This document shows positions 1 through 11,099 of a DNA stretch of 64,000 nt, one piece after another. Origin of the DNA: Globodera rostochiensis (Eukaryota; Nematoda; Chromadorea; Rhabditida; Heteroderidae); the NCBI GenBank assembly GCA_018350325.1, contig JAEVLN010000008.1:868001-932000 (forward strand). Direction: 5' to 3'. Below the pieces are notes generated by a model. That model searched no databases. It worked only from the letters and a program-made list of their open reading frames with translations, and was not told where the DNA came from. Every line of letters begins with the position of its first letter. Position 1 is the first letter of the stretch. Made by a program: the position numbers and the translations under genes.

Positions 1-885
1 TCGGCGACAACAACGGCCGTTCCCACCGCTGCATTCCCGACTACGGGCACAACCCATTCAGGCACATTATTTTGCCAAAATCTTCCAAAAAAAAGAATTT
101 GATGGCACAAGACGCAATTCATTCCTTCTGCTGTTCAGTTCGTTCGCCTGCCCATTCTCCTATCAGTGCGAGTACAGCTCCGTACTGCGTGCCCACCAGT
201 GTTGTCCTCAGTTGATAGACGCGAACAGAGAGTCGTCATCATACGGCGAGGAATATTCTGAACTCGGCGGAGAGGAGGTGCCAAATGGTGCCGAAAGGAC
301 AGCCGCCGCCGCAGAGATTTTGGTGGGGGTCGGGTGGAATTAGTTCCCGATTAAAGTGATCAGCTGCGGAAGCTTAAACATTAGTCGGAAAATTGTTTTT
401 ATAGGACTTCAACCACGCGTGCCCTCCGGCGCATTTTCTTCGGGTCCATCCAAAGAACGGTTCTTCAGTCTTTTCCGAAATTGTCAATGATTAAATGTCA
501 CTTTGCCACAGGCCATCCGACGCTGTGCTCCCCGGGATGGCTTATTTTAACCGGCCAGGGCGGCTGTCCCCCGTTCTCAAAGTGCGTGTACAGCGCCGCC
601 CTTCTCCAATTTGTTTGCTGTCAACCGAACAATTTGCTGAAGGCCATGGAAAATGAAATGATGAAAGGTCAACAAAGAAGTTCATCCTTCTACCCATCAC
701 GAGGTTCAAAGATGAATATTGGAAATGAACAGATAAATTTGAACCCTCAAGGAATCCATCCCGCCCAATCCGGTTGCATCGGCCATGGCCAATGCGACTT
801 GAAGTTCCCCGGGGCGAAATGCCGAAATTGGGTGTGCATATGCCCGAGCGGACTCAGCGCATACGACGGACGATGCGGTGCATAA
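1..885 (+). CDS. 3' part of a Cys-rich secreted protein with Lustrin-type repeats and an EB module
   Basis: At least two coding blocks are visible. The first, about 1-340, encodes a Ser/Thr-rich stretch and then a Lustrin-type Cys-rich unit (residues CPFSYQCEYSS, then a CC pair). The second, about 521-885, starts after a 'gccacag' acceptor and holds another Lustrin unit (GGCPPFSKCVYS, then VCCQ) followed by an EB-module-like C-terminus (GHGQCDLKFPGAKC, CICPSGLSAYDGRCGA) and a TAA at 883-885. Such proteins are common nematode secreted or cuticle-associated extracellular proteins; that role is family knowledge. Near 88-95 an A-run breaks the frame of the first block, which could be a short intron, an indel or an assembly error. 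The 5' end lies outside the window. The signal peptide is not visible, and the intron between the two blocks is inferred. Confidence 0.6.
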
Positions 886-1427
886 TTTTTAAAATTTTCC
901 TATCCCTGGTCACTATCAGTGCCCAATTGTCCCTACGGACATTCCGATCGTAACGGAATTTGCACGGCGGCGGCATCCGATCAGAATCGGCAGAAATATT
1001 TGGTGTTTTGGCGGCAAAAAAGATGAAATGATCGCATCGGAGTGAGTGGCAATTGCTGAACATTTTGTTAGCTACGACATTGGCGGATAAATTTGACAAA
1101 ATGGGAAAATAAGACTAAATTCATTTTTTTATTTGTGTCAAATCGGGTCAATCCCGAAAATGGTTTGACGCTCGATACCGTCCACGGCCGGTCTCTAATA
1201 TGAACATTCCCCCAAAGTGATTTCAAATAAAAGTATGGTTTCGTAATTTTCGTTTTTATTCAAATACATAACCGCAGGACGCGGCGTAACAAAGTAAATA
1301 ACATAAAAACGACTGCTGGAGGGGGGGGGGGGTGAAAAACGAAATTTGCGTGTGAAGATTTACATACAATCGAATTCCACCGTTATGAATCAAATCATTC
1401 GGCCGCCTCCTCTCTTTCCCTTCCAAT
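886..1427. other. Convergent intergenic/3' UTR stretch
   Basis: No coding exon can be supported here. An AATAAA-like hexamer near 1206 would serve the upstream + strand gene. A G-run near 1321-1332 sits in the likely 3' UTR of the minus-strand neighbour. Confidence 0.4.
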
Positions 1428-4400
1428 TCAGCTGAATTTGTGTGCCGCGTAAGCCATCGTTTCTGCCCTTTCCGAATTCGAAATGTAGCCAAAGTTCTCC
1501 AGGTTGGCACAATGGAAGATGAAATTGGCCATGAGACCCTTTTGGACCAGCTCTTTGCCGTGCGCATCGATGAAACGTTTCTGAGAAATTAATTTTACAT
1601 TTTCAAAATACGTGTTCATATTTAACAGAAATTCTAAGTAAATTTTTAAAAACTATTTTCTAGTAATGCATTAATGACTTCAAAAAAAGCACAATTAAAT
1701 TAAACTAATTTAAAAAGTTTTAATCTTAATGTGTTTCGCAAAATTCACCCACCAAAAGAGCAAAAAGCTGGCAAACTCCGAGTTGGCGGTTGACCCGTTT
1801 GACGATGAAACTGTTCCACAGCAAGAAAAAACCTTTCTCTTCCGCGGAGACATCCGTAAATTGGTGGAGACGCTAAAAGGGGGAAAAAGGGCATTTAAAA
1901 AAGGAATATTCGTTCTGACAATTCGATGCGTGTCATTCATCCAGCCCTGGTCATTGTCCACTAAAAATGACGCAGAAATATTTTATATTTTTAAAAGTTG
2001 AATTCATTCGATTCTGTGCTAACCTCCGCAAAGATGGTTAAACGGCGGGTCCTTAAGTTTCGTATAATTCGGCTTGTTGAATGGCAAAATTCCTTTGAAG
2101 CTAAATTTTAAGCAATTCAAACGGCCAAAGATAAAAAAAGAAGAAAAACGTTAAGAATTTACACCAATTTTTGCTTTTTCGGTCTTTTTGTAAAACCCAT
2201 TCTGAGTTTTGGGAAAGGAAGGCATTTTTTAGGCGAAATTTGTTTAGAAACCGCTAATTTAGCCACATTTTCGCTTTGGGAGCCGGGGATATCCGGAAAA
2301 TTACCATTTTTTCGTTTTTGCATGGGTCGGAGGAGGGGGGGGGGGTATGAACCAAGAGAGACCGGAACAAAACAGAACATTTTGATCAGTTTGTCCGACC
2401 TATAGTATTATCCCTCACTTCTTCGCCGTCCTTGGAACATTTGTTGTGCTTCCGTTTTTGCTGGTCGCTGGTTCAATTGGCGTTCTCGACTTGTCAATAA
2501 TACCACCGGACAAAATCATTGCACGCAAACGGACCATGGAACGCCTATTATTTAAAACAAATTTAAACCCTTTCGAATTTGAGAGAGAGAGACAAAACAA
2601 AATAAATTGACTTGAAAAGGAAATTTCATTCTTAAAACGAATTATTTTTACCTGGTCAATGTAAAATTTTTCTTGCTGAGATGATTTTGCATTTTGCGAA
2701 CTTCTACTTCAATAATATCGCCGGCATTTTCATTCATTTGCAAAAATTGGTAACTCAACGACGGGTGAAGGAATTGCTTAAAAGAAATTTTAGATCAGTT
2801 TTTATTTCCAAACGATGCAACCAAACCATATGAACAGCCCAGACCCACGGATGGTCAAATTTGGACTTGCAAAAATAGCACCGAGTCGAAATTGGAGGCA
2901 TGGATTTAAACCAAATTGGAAGATGATAAATGCACTCTAAATTTTGTCGAAATAAACTTCCAAACACTTAACTAAACTTCAATAAACCACCCAACTGATC
3001 AAATGGTCCGTCGCCTTTCGATCAGTTGCAAAAAGACGATATCTAAAGAAGAGGATGAAAAGAAATTAATTAAACGATTTAATATTAGTAAAATTATTCA
3101 TAAATTCCTTTCTATTTACATAATTCTGGAACGCTTTTTCTCTTTCGTCGGTTGGGCATTAGACTGGCATTTGGGTAATCGTTGGCTCTCAACATCAATG
3201 GCACCATATCCATGCTCATTCGACACCTCCATCTGAAGCATATGGCACGCCCCGAGAGAACTGTTCTAAAAGCGCAAGAATGGGCGAAGATTGATGGCCA
3301 TCGGACACAAAAGTTTAATGAAACAAACTTTGTTCTGACTGAGCAAATCGCTGATCAGTCCAACATTCGGTTTTGCAACGTTTGCCAACGTGTTCTGTTC
3401 ATTTACGTTGAAAATACTAGAATTTAGAATTTTAATAAATATAATTTTAAACATTATAATCACTCAATCTAATCACTTACTGCAGAAGAAAGCCGTTGTG
3501 TGTGAATTGAGGCTGGAAGACGAGGTGCTTTTCCCCCTCTCTGATAAGCCAACTCCCGATGTGTTTAGCTCCGCGAAAAGTTTGATTTTTTGTTTTAAAG
3601 TGCAAAAATTGCTGTTTCTGAAATGAAAGAGCAAAAATAATTTGAAAATGAATGGCTTTGCGTAACCCACCGCCAAATGATCGCGCGGCTTTGTTAGCCC
3701 ATTTTTCACACTTTTTTGCTGCAACGGATAAGCGCCAGTTTCACTTTTTCTATTCACGCACATTTTAACGTCGACACTTTCTGCTGAAAAGTTGTTAAAT
3801 TTTTGTATAACTTTATATAAAAGAAACGAAATCTGAGTATAAATAGCAAAGCTTAGTTTAATTGAGTTTTATTTATAAAATTGTTTCACGATTCATTTCC
3901 AATGTTGAGGACAGCCGCGACCGCTTTATCATTGGCAACTTTTCGCCATATTCAACGAAATCCTTTTTTTGAATTGTCTCCTTTTGTTGTTCAACATCGC
4001 CGGACCCTTTTTCAGTCACTTTTAGGACGGCACTTGCCCCTGAAAATGTGTGCTAAAATGAATGTAAACAAAGAAAACTGAATTCAGAAAGGACCTTCAA
4101 CAACGATTTCACCCTCGACCACAAGAAACAAATCAACACCGGAACGTAATTCGGGCATCCAAGCCTCCAAGACGTAACTTCCACGGGTTTTCTGGTTGAT
4201 CGGACTAATAAACTTAATCAGATGGTCCTGGAAAAGAATTTGCTGCTGATGCTTCAATAGGTCTTATCCCCAACTTTGTGTAAGCGCTTACCCACCCAAT
4301 AGCGGACAGTAAAGCTTCCATCTGTCGAAATTGCACAAAGAAACACATCGAATTTGGCATATTTTGCAAAGCCGGCATAAAACGGGAGAATGGTGTTAAA

Positions 4401-4994
4401 GAACTGCAAAAAAAAGCGTCATTTTAGAAAAATGGTTCCAAACAAACTTCAAAAGTGAGCGAATCTCCGCTGAACCGCGGTTCCATTTTGCCCTCCGATT
4501 CCCTCCTTGCTGTCGTCAGTTGGTGTAATTGAGCCGACTGTCTGTGTTTCATTCGGACCACGCTCTGTTCAAGGGTTCCAATCTTTAGGGCATGGTTGCC
4601 CCGTTGTTTGTTTTGGGACATCCGACGATTGTCGACTCGAAGTGGTGACATTCCATCGAAAAACCCGTCGATGGATTGAACGCAGAGCGATCGGATGCCA
4701 AAATGGCGCAATCGTTGGGCAACCTTCCGTGTGAAAGAACGGTTCAGGCACAAACTGTAGACATCTTTCAAATCTGCAATGGAAGTGTAAAATAACAAAG
4801 AAATCGAGAGGGAGGGCGATCGATTGAGAATGACAAAAAAACATTTTTTTTTGTTTTTTGGCTCCTCTCATCAACCAACCACTATTAGCCATAATGTATG
4901 GGTATAGGCCTGATTTAGTTCAAATTTTGTTTGTATTCACCCTTTAAATTTCCAACTTACCCAAAAGCTCGTTGTCATTTTGCCTTTTTGACAT
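1428..4994 (-). CDS. SUZ12-like: SUZ12-like Polycomb (PRC2) protein with C2H2 finger and VEFS box
   Basis: SUZ12 is a core PRC2 subunit needed for H3K27 methylation in the nucleus. I read coding exons (high to low coordinate) at 4961-4994, 4448-4773, 4292-4403, 4095-4262, 3671-3783, 3481-3617, 2814-2956, 2652-2776, 2419-2544, 2024-2100, 1920-1960, 1753-1872 and 1428-1580. Nearly all junctions have GT..AG and keep frame; the one after the zinc-finger exon (2814) is unresolved. Exon 2 contains SLTFEVCLEPFF, like the family's TLEV block. Exon 7 has CYFCKSKF...H-x4-H (C2H2). The C-terminal VEFS box reads QFTDVSAEEKGFFLLWNSF and, in the last exon, AHGKELVQKGLMANFIFH. The start is ATG 4994, just after a splice-acceptor-like 'tttttag' that may be a trans-splice site. 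It is shorter than animal SUZ12 at the N-terminus. Classic nematode models lack an obvious SUZ12, so this is worth noting. Confidence 0.85.
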
Positions 4995-5742
4995 CGTTCT
5001 GTGACATGTCCGTCCGAGAGACTAAAAATAAAATAATTTCTTTTGCTTCTTTAATGCTTACAATTGCAGACGGTGTGCTAAGAGAATTTTCTTTGTTTTC
5101 AGCAATAGTCGATGCAAAATCCATTGAATAAAATGGCAATATCTAAATGAACGCAATCACAGTTTACTTTACAGTTGTGAGAGGTTTTAAGGTGAAATTA
5201 TATTAAACTATTTTGACAAGTTCTTAGCACTTATTTTGGGTCTTTAGCACCCATTTTGAGGTTTTTAGAGCTTACTTAGATACCTAAAACGGGTTATTTA
5301 TCACAAAAAAATCCGTGCCTCATTAATAATTGAAAAATGAAAAAAGCAATAGCGACGAGCAGTTAAATTTGAATTTAAATTTAATGCAAAAAGATATTCG
5401 AAAATACACATTTTAAATATTTTTCTTTGTTTCCATCTCTTAGAATAGCGAGTTGGCAGGTAGCGAGTTGGGTATACCCGTTTGACTCAGGTCATGGGCT
5501 TTTCGCACAAGACAAAATGAAAAAAATTTCATTGACGGATTTGTGTAAAAAGTCACTTCACATTTGCGTAGCGTTTAGCTCCCATTCTGACTAGTTTTGG
5601 TCTTGGAGCTGAGTTCAACCGCTACCAAACTGAACCCAACCACAATTAGCTTTTGCTTGTCGATGGCTTCTACATATTCATTAATTGATTTTGGTCTTTA
5701 TTTACATTATTCATTTTTTTGCGCTTTTAGGGTTCTTTTTGA
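4995..5742. other. Divergent intergenic region with a MITE end
   Basis: No exon is supported. At 5445-5475 there are two 'tagcgagttgg' words, identical to the terminal repeat of the element found in GatC intron 1 (10235-10485). This is probably a solo end or a decayed copy. Confidence 0.4.
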
Positions 5743-6140
5743 ATGGAAGATCCGAGAAAAGGCACTAGCAGAAATGAAAACGATGTAGACCGTGTTTATT
5801 TGAACAAACTTGGTTGGTTCCATAACCCACTTATTTTCTATTTTTCCCTTTAGAAAAACGACTAAGCTCCTTGAAAATTGAGGAATTTGGAAAAGTAAAT
5901 TCTAACAAAATTTTGGAAGAATTGGCCTGCATTCGCGAACAACAAGTATGAAATAAAAAAGTATGAATAGGAATTTAAAATCGGTTTAAAGCTTTTCGAG
6001 CTGATTTCTGGTCGTCCAAACGAGGACTGTTTGGCCCCTGTACCGTCCAATAATTTTTGCTGGTTGCAGCGGAAGATTGCACCAGAAAGTTTGGCTTTGA
6101 GCAAAGTTGAACTGCTTGGACTTGTCAATTGCGATCATTT
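5743..6140 (+). CDS. Unrecognised short coding exons, possibly a separate small gene or Kaptin 5' exons
   Basis: An ATG at 5743 follows a strong 'gcgcttttag' acceptor, as expected for a trans-spliced start. It opens MEDPRKGTSRNENDVD, then joins in phase to an exon at 5854-5945 encoding SSLKIEEFGKVNSN and LEELACIREQQ, which looks helical or coiled. A third block, about 5990-6140, encodes LFELISGRPNEDC and RKIAPESLALSKVELLGLVN. No family is recognised. The stretch lies directly upstream of the Kaptin-like gene on the same strand, so it could be an independent gene, an operon partner or 5' exons of that gene. A GC-rich tail at 6140-6300 resembles a decayed mobile element. Confidence 0.35.
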
Positions 6141-6502
6141 GGAGGTTGGGGGAGGGGGAATTTGTCCATCTGAGCGCCAGTGCATTTTATTTAAGGAATT
6201 TTCAAAAAAGTATTTGCTAAAAAAATGGTTAAAGTTGTAAAAGTGAAAAACAAAGGGGGGTGGGAGGGGAATTTCCCCCCTCTGGCTACGGCCCTGGGGC
6301 ATATAATACATAAACGGCGTTAGCAATACTCAAAATTTCAAATGTAAATTTTATGAAAATGGATAACTACAGAAAATTCAGTCGTTTCTTAGATTGGAAG
6401 TTAGTTTCTTAAAGGTTTTTGCAACAGATAGTCACGCGGCAGCAGCAGGAGGAATAGTACTTTTTTCGACGGAACAATGAATTTGGTGGCTTTTGCTCGG
6501 GC

Positions 6503-8224
6503 TTGGAAATTGACTCACTTTCAGCCGATCTCTTTTTGCAACACTTTCAGTCTTCATCTGATGGACGAAGGTGTTCAAAGAATTTTCCTTTGTTTTGTCA
6601 TGATTTGGTTTTTCATCCTTGTAAATTCATAGGCCAGCGTCAGCTCGTCATCGACATCAATGGCACTGTTTGGGCCGAATGGTCGGGCGTAAGCGAAGGC
6701 ATTTCGTTGAAAGAGTGCCTGGAAGGGCCGGAGAAGGAAATGGCTGACTTCGACTTGGAGTTGGTCGCCTCCGATTCACTGTTGCTGGCGGGCAAAGGAA
6801 CGTCAGAAAAATACGCGTTTGACGGATGCATTGGCACTTGGTGTGATGCCAATTTCAAACGTTAACGGAATTCTTTCGTTTTCAGTTGGGTGGTCTACGA
6901 CCATCTCTTTGCCGTTGAGCGACAATTTGCCGCTTTGTTTTTAATTGAACCAAATTTTTGCATCAAAATGGGTAATAAACTTTTTTGATTTGATGATCTG
7001 ATCTAAAATTTTAGTTGCTAGGTTTGCTCTCCAAAGTATGCCCACTTTTTCCAAAATTGAACAAACGACAGACCATCAAATCCGTTGGCTCGTTTGCACG
7101 TATTCCCACGGCATCAGTGCTTTTTCTGTTGAAGTTTGTGCACGTATTTCGGAATTTTTTAAAATTAGTTTTAGCACGATGGTTCAGTGACCTACAAGCC
7201 AAAAGTGGACCCAATGTTGGCCCTTTCGGACATTTCCGGCACAGTGATACGTTACGAGCACATTTCAACATGGGGCCCCCATCGGCTGCTTTTGGTTGGA
7301 TACGATACGGGTGCGCAAGTCGGACTTACCCATCGCCTAAATTTTTCTCCAACGAATTAAAAAAAAGGACGTATTTTTTCAGGTTTTGTGACCGCCTCTA
7401 TTTGCCCAACGCGACGAGATGCTTCTGATGAGCATTCGCCACTTATTGATAGGTCAGCCGAAAACCGTAAATAAATAGCAAAAGTTATTTAGAAAAAGTT
7501 TGAAGTTTGACGGACCAGTGTCAGTGCTGAAGGTTCTGAGGGTCGGCGAAAAAAGTTTGTCGGTGTTGGTCTCGTCAACTCTTGGACCTGCCACAGTTTG
7601 GACACTTCGAAAAAATGATGTACAAATTCATTTTCAGCAAATCCCATCCAGTTTCGCTTTTCCTATGAGTTCCCTTTTGGGTGTATAGTGTGGGAAGTAT
7701 TGAATATAGTTGCGGCAAATGAATCGTTTTTCCGTAATTTCAGAATGACCAACTAAGCTGGAATTTGTCCACAGTTCTGCAAGAATCGGAGTTGTACGAC
7801 ACCGTAGTGACTGGTACTGTCTACAATAGTGACAATTGCGGAAAGGTTGACAATGCCATTGGCGGAGTGGACGACGGTGGAGGGGGAATGGTCTTGATCG
7901 GCACCTACGGGGAACTATTGCTGGCCTACGACTTGCACGAACTTCTGAGCCAACAGGACGAAGTCGGCCCACTGCTGTCGATAAACATCGCGTCACCAAT
8001 ACTCGCGGTCGAACAGTTCGGGGAGGAGTTGGTAAGAAGCTAGCTAATGCATTGCCTTTTCACATCCTTTGCCCCTTACGTTGGTGCTGTCCAACCGCGG
8101 ACTCCATCGACTCAGCCCCTCAGCTGACGAAGCCTTAGCGCTTACCCAGAAACAGCGCAAGTCGCCCGCCACTGTCACTACCACAACAACACCTCCGGCG
8201 AAAACTGCTGACGAAAATACGTAG
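6503..8224 (+). CDS. KPTN-like: Kaptin-like protein (KICSTOR subunit)
   Basis: Kaptin is a beta-propeller/integrin-alpha-like member of KICSTOR, which anchors GATOR1 at lysosomes and restrains mTORC1 when nutrients are low. Phase-consistent exons are 6886-6971, 7015 to about 7148, 7175-7310, 7383-7452, 7493-7619 and 7744-8031, then a final exon ending at TAG 8222-8224. Diagnostic blocks in Kaptin order are IRWLVCTYSHGISAF, ISGTVIRYEHISTWGPHR, FDGPVSVLKVLRVG with SVLVSSTLGPATVW (like DGPISRVIVF and YSVLVASMLEPAVV in vertebrates), and GGMVLIGTYGELLLAYDL. An upstream exon (about 6634-6840) with QRQLVIDINGTVWAEW fits the N-terminal blade. The 5' end is not fixed. The last intron starts GTAAGA at 8032, but no AG is visible just before the final exon (about 8080), so a base error or unusual acceptor is likely. 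Confidence 0.75.
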
Positions 8225-8345
8225 GAAACTGACCAAACAAGAATATCCGACCACTAAAGCCATTTCACATTTTTCAACTTTATCCATGCAAAGAAAAACA
8301 TATAAACTTTTGCAGTTAAATTAGCACTAAGACATCGCTTCTCCT

Positions 8346-9044
8346 TCAAATCTTGCCCTTCGTCTTTTGTTTCCCGGCACCGATTGGCGGGTGAATGATT
8401 TTGCCTTTCGCAATCCGAATTTCGTTCTAAAACAATTTTCACAATTCAACTAAATTCCAATTATTTCTTTGGATTCGCACCTGAACTTCGCGCCAGACGA
8501 GGTGCTCGTCAAAGAAAAGGCCGTGCATTTTGAGCATTTTGACCAGGTAATGAAACATCGGCGTGTTCGGGTAGTACTTCTCGCTGAGTTTGGCCTGCTG
8601 TTCCTGCAATTTTTGTGCTATCGCTTAGGAAGTTCGCTTTCTGGGTTTTGGGCCACTCACCCACGGCTCAGCGGCCATAATCTCAGCAACGCGCATCGTT
8701 TTCTTATCTGCTTGCAGAGTGACCTGAATTTCCTTGTAATTTAATCATTAATGTATTGAAAATGGTCCTAAAGCTGACAACCGCCACAGGACCATCCCCG
8801 CACTCGATGTGACCACTTTTCTGGCCTCTTGTGGAATTCTTACCCTAAATTGGCCTTCGTCGGGATTCGTTTATTAAACTTGCAGAATTCAAATTAAATA
8901 TAATTGATAATTACTGTACGAAGAAAAAGTAATTACTTCGCCGAATATTCGATGCGACAAACGCTTCATCCGTCTTCCGTATTCCGTCCTCTCATTAAGC
9001 AAACGGTTCGTGGGACACGCAACGCGAACCAGAGGGCCGGACAT
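8346..9044 (-). CDS. MRPS33: Mitochondrial small ribosomal subunit protein mS33
   Basis: This is a structural protein of the mitochondrial 28S-type subunit, acting in the matrix. Four exons (9044-8937, 8723-8661, 8603-8481, 8426-8346) have 108, 63, 123 and 81 nt. All are phase 0 with clean GT..AG borders, giving 124 residues, close to the animal family length. The family signatures are YGRRMKRLSHRIFGEV near residues 24-37 and the hallmark YYPNTPMFHYLVKMLKMHGL followed by FFDEHL, matching the YPN...LRFLGLYRDEH block. It ends in a basic Lys/Gly tail, again family-like. ATG 9044 was chosen because 'ttcag' lies 8 nt upstream as a probable trans-splice acceptor. The gene is convergent with the Kaptin-like gene, about 120 bp away. 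Confidence 0.92.
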
Positions 9045-9214
9045 TAATTGTTCTGAATTGTAATTGCTCAAAAAACGAACAAAGAATTATAGGTGTAAAT
9101 TGTAAATAAAAGCAAAGGCAAAACTTTTGGAACATATGTCAATTTAATGACAAGCATTTTATACATGTCCCTCTTTTAAGCTTATACATTATTTTCCGAG
9201 CAAAAGCATTTCTA

Positions 9215-10680
9215 CTAATTGTCCGTGTCCGGGCCGCCATCTTTCTTTCGTTTATCCATAACGCCGACGGAGGGCGACACAAAAAACCCTTCAAAAGTTT
9301 TTCGTGCATTGGCGAGTGTCTGAAAAAAGGGCAAATTAGAATCTTTCTTCATGAGCGAGCATTTTAAACTAAAAGTCCCCTGAGGGCAAGGGCGTACCCA
9401 GGGGGGAGGGGGGGGCTGGGGGGGGGGGCTACAGCCCCCCCGAAAAATTTTTTGAGAGAAAAAAAACCAAAGGGGGGACCCTTTTCTTTTGCAAAATTTT
9501 GTAATTTTTGGACAAATTTCCTTAACCAATTGAAGCAAAAATTCAAAATTTTCTCCGGCGGCGCCTATCGGCACCGCCGACTCCCCTCCCTCAAAAAACT
9601 TGCATTTTTGAAAAATTTGAAAACGGCAAAATTTCGAAATTTTTTAAACAAAAATTTTAAAAATTCTAAAAAATTTACAGAAAATTGAACTTTTTTGGGG
9701 AAAAATTGCTTAACAAAAATGCAATAAAATCCAAAAAAGCACCCCTAAAGATTGACTTTTTTTCAAATTGCCCCCCCCCCCAAAAATTTTCTGGGTACGC
9801 CCTTGCCTGAGGGTACGTACTGGACTGATTGACGGGGCAATCGGATGTTTTCATAAAGACATGGATTTTGCCTTTTTTTAAAGAGGGAATTGACAACCGC
9901 AGATCTTTTGTATATTTTTTCCAAAAATAAACTAAACATCCATAAAACCTCGTTCATTGATGTTGGCCCAGGCACATCGTTACGCAGTGGACAACTGATA
10001 CAATCCTCGGAAACGTTGTACAACGGATTCACACCCTAAAACCCCATGGATAAGCCTTTACAAACAACTCTTTCTGCCTGTCATTTAATCACGGAAACAT
10101 TAAAGAAAATTGAATAATCTGGTTGGCCGAATTCATTTTTGTCACCAAACTATGGCCAAAAGTTGCTGTCTAAATAACTATCCCTTAACATCTGACAAAC
10201 GGAGTTAGCCAGATTTTTTTACACCAAAAGCCTGGACGAACCCCGACTCGCTACACCCCAACTCGCTACTTTGTCCCGACTCGCTACTTTTTTAAATCTC
10301 TATCACTCAGCTAATGGTTGTTACTCGAGCCTAAAAATGGTACCTTCGTATTGTCTCATCGAGTAGATGAGAAATGCATGCACATTTTTAATTTTAAAAA
10401 TGTCTTAAACGGTTTTTGAACAGTAAAAAGGGGTAGCGAGTCGAGACAAAGTAGCGAGTTGGCAGGTAGCGAGTTGGGTATTTACCCAAAAGCCTGCCTT
10501 AGTGTCGACGTTGAAAATACGCTCTGCCAAGCGAATATCGTCTGTGAGGTTACGCGCGTCATCAGGCAATTGCATCCGAAGTGCGGACAGGCGTTCTAAC
10601 CTGCTCACCAGTTCTTGCGTGAGAGCGAGCGGCGAAGCTTTCGCACTGCAATAAGCTCGAGAAAGGAGGAAATAATGCAT
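9215..10680 (-). CDS. GATC: Mitochondrial glutamyl-tRNA(Gln) amidotransferase subunit C
   Basis: GatC stabilises the GatCAB complex that converts Glu-tRNA(Gln) to Gln-tRNA(Gln) in mitochondria. Three exons (10680-10486, 10035-9949, 9319-9215) have 195, 87 and 105 nt, all phase 0, giving 128 residues. The N-terminus MHYFLLSRAYCSAKA looks like a mitochondrial presequence. The GatC core follows: LVSRLERLSALRM, then IFNVDTKAG, GVNPLYNVSEDC, PLRNDV and RKTFEGFFVSPSVG, in the same order as VDTDGVEP...LRSDNV...VVEEYFVAPP in the family. Intron 1 holds a MITE (10235-10485) that touches the donor; intron 2 holds another (9386-9806). It is upstream of MRPS33 on the same strand, but nothing shows co-regulation. 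Confidence 0.9.
9386..9806. mobile_element. 421-bp MITE in GATC intron 2
   Basis: Perfect 16-bp terminal inverted repeats (GCAAGGGCGTACCCAG at 9386-9401 and its complement at 9791-9806) are flanked by a 6-bp direct repeat CTGAGG (9380-9385 and 9807-9812). The interior has G/C runs and a copy of the GC-rich hairpin CGGCGGCGCC-TATC-GGCACCGCCG (about 9556-9579). No transposase is present. Confidence 0.85.
10235..10485. mobile_element. 251-bp MITE with 'actcgctac' inverted termini at the GATC exon 1/intron 1 border
   Basis: Termini of about 50 bp are imperfect inverted repeats built from the word ACTCGCTAC, three times at each end. They are flanked by an 11-bp direct repeat CCAAAAGCCTG at 10224-10234 and 10486-10496. 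The right-hand copy is the end of GATC exon 1, so the first intronic bases on the minus strand (GTAAAT) lie inside the element. Confidence 0.75.
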
Positions 10681-10781
10681 TTTGGATTCGCCGAAAGTTT
10701 AATTCAGGTCTTAGAGAAATTCCTTGTTAGCCATGTACGGCAAAAAAGTAAAAAAAAGCGAATTAATGTTTGAACTAGAGT

Positions 10782-10965
10782 GCCGCGCGGGATTGATCCC
10801 GCGCAGGATTGATCCCGCGCGGGATTTTGCGGGATCCCGCGCCGCAATCCCGCATTTTTTTGCGATTTGCGGGATAAATCCCGCAAATCCGACCCCGCAC
10901 GCGATTTTGATTTGTAATCCCGCAGCGGGATCCGCAAATTTGTATGCGGATCCCGTAATTGGAAA
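10782..10965. repeat. Palindromic GCGGGATCCCGC-word repeat
   Basis: Many direct and inverted copies of GCGGGAT and ATCCCGC fill about 180 bp. Such clustered short words resemble the subterminal transposase-binding repeats of hAT-type MITEs; clear termini and target duplication were not found here. Confidence 0.5.
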
Positions 10966-11099
10966 ATTTGTTAGTGAATAATGTCAGTTTATTCAAAATT
11001 AGCATATAGACGTTTTGCAAAATCTTTTAAATTAAAAGACTCATGCTCACAAATAACACAAGTGGAGTAATAAGAATGGAATTTTTGAGAAAAAGGAAA

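Noticed and set aside
3003..3427. Plus-strand frames with MLIRHLHLKH and NIRFCNVCQ that look zinc-finger-like
   Set aside because: They lie in an intron of the SUZ12-like gene on the other strand, the Cys and His pairs are not in one finger spacing, and no splice context supports them.
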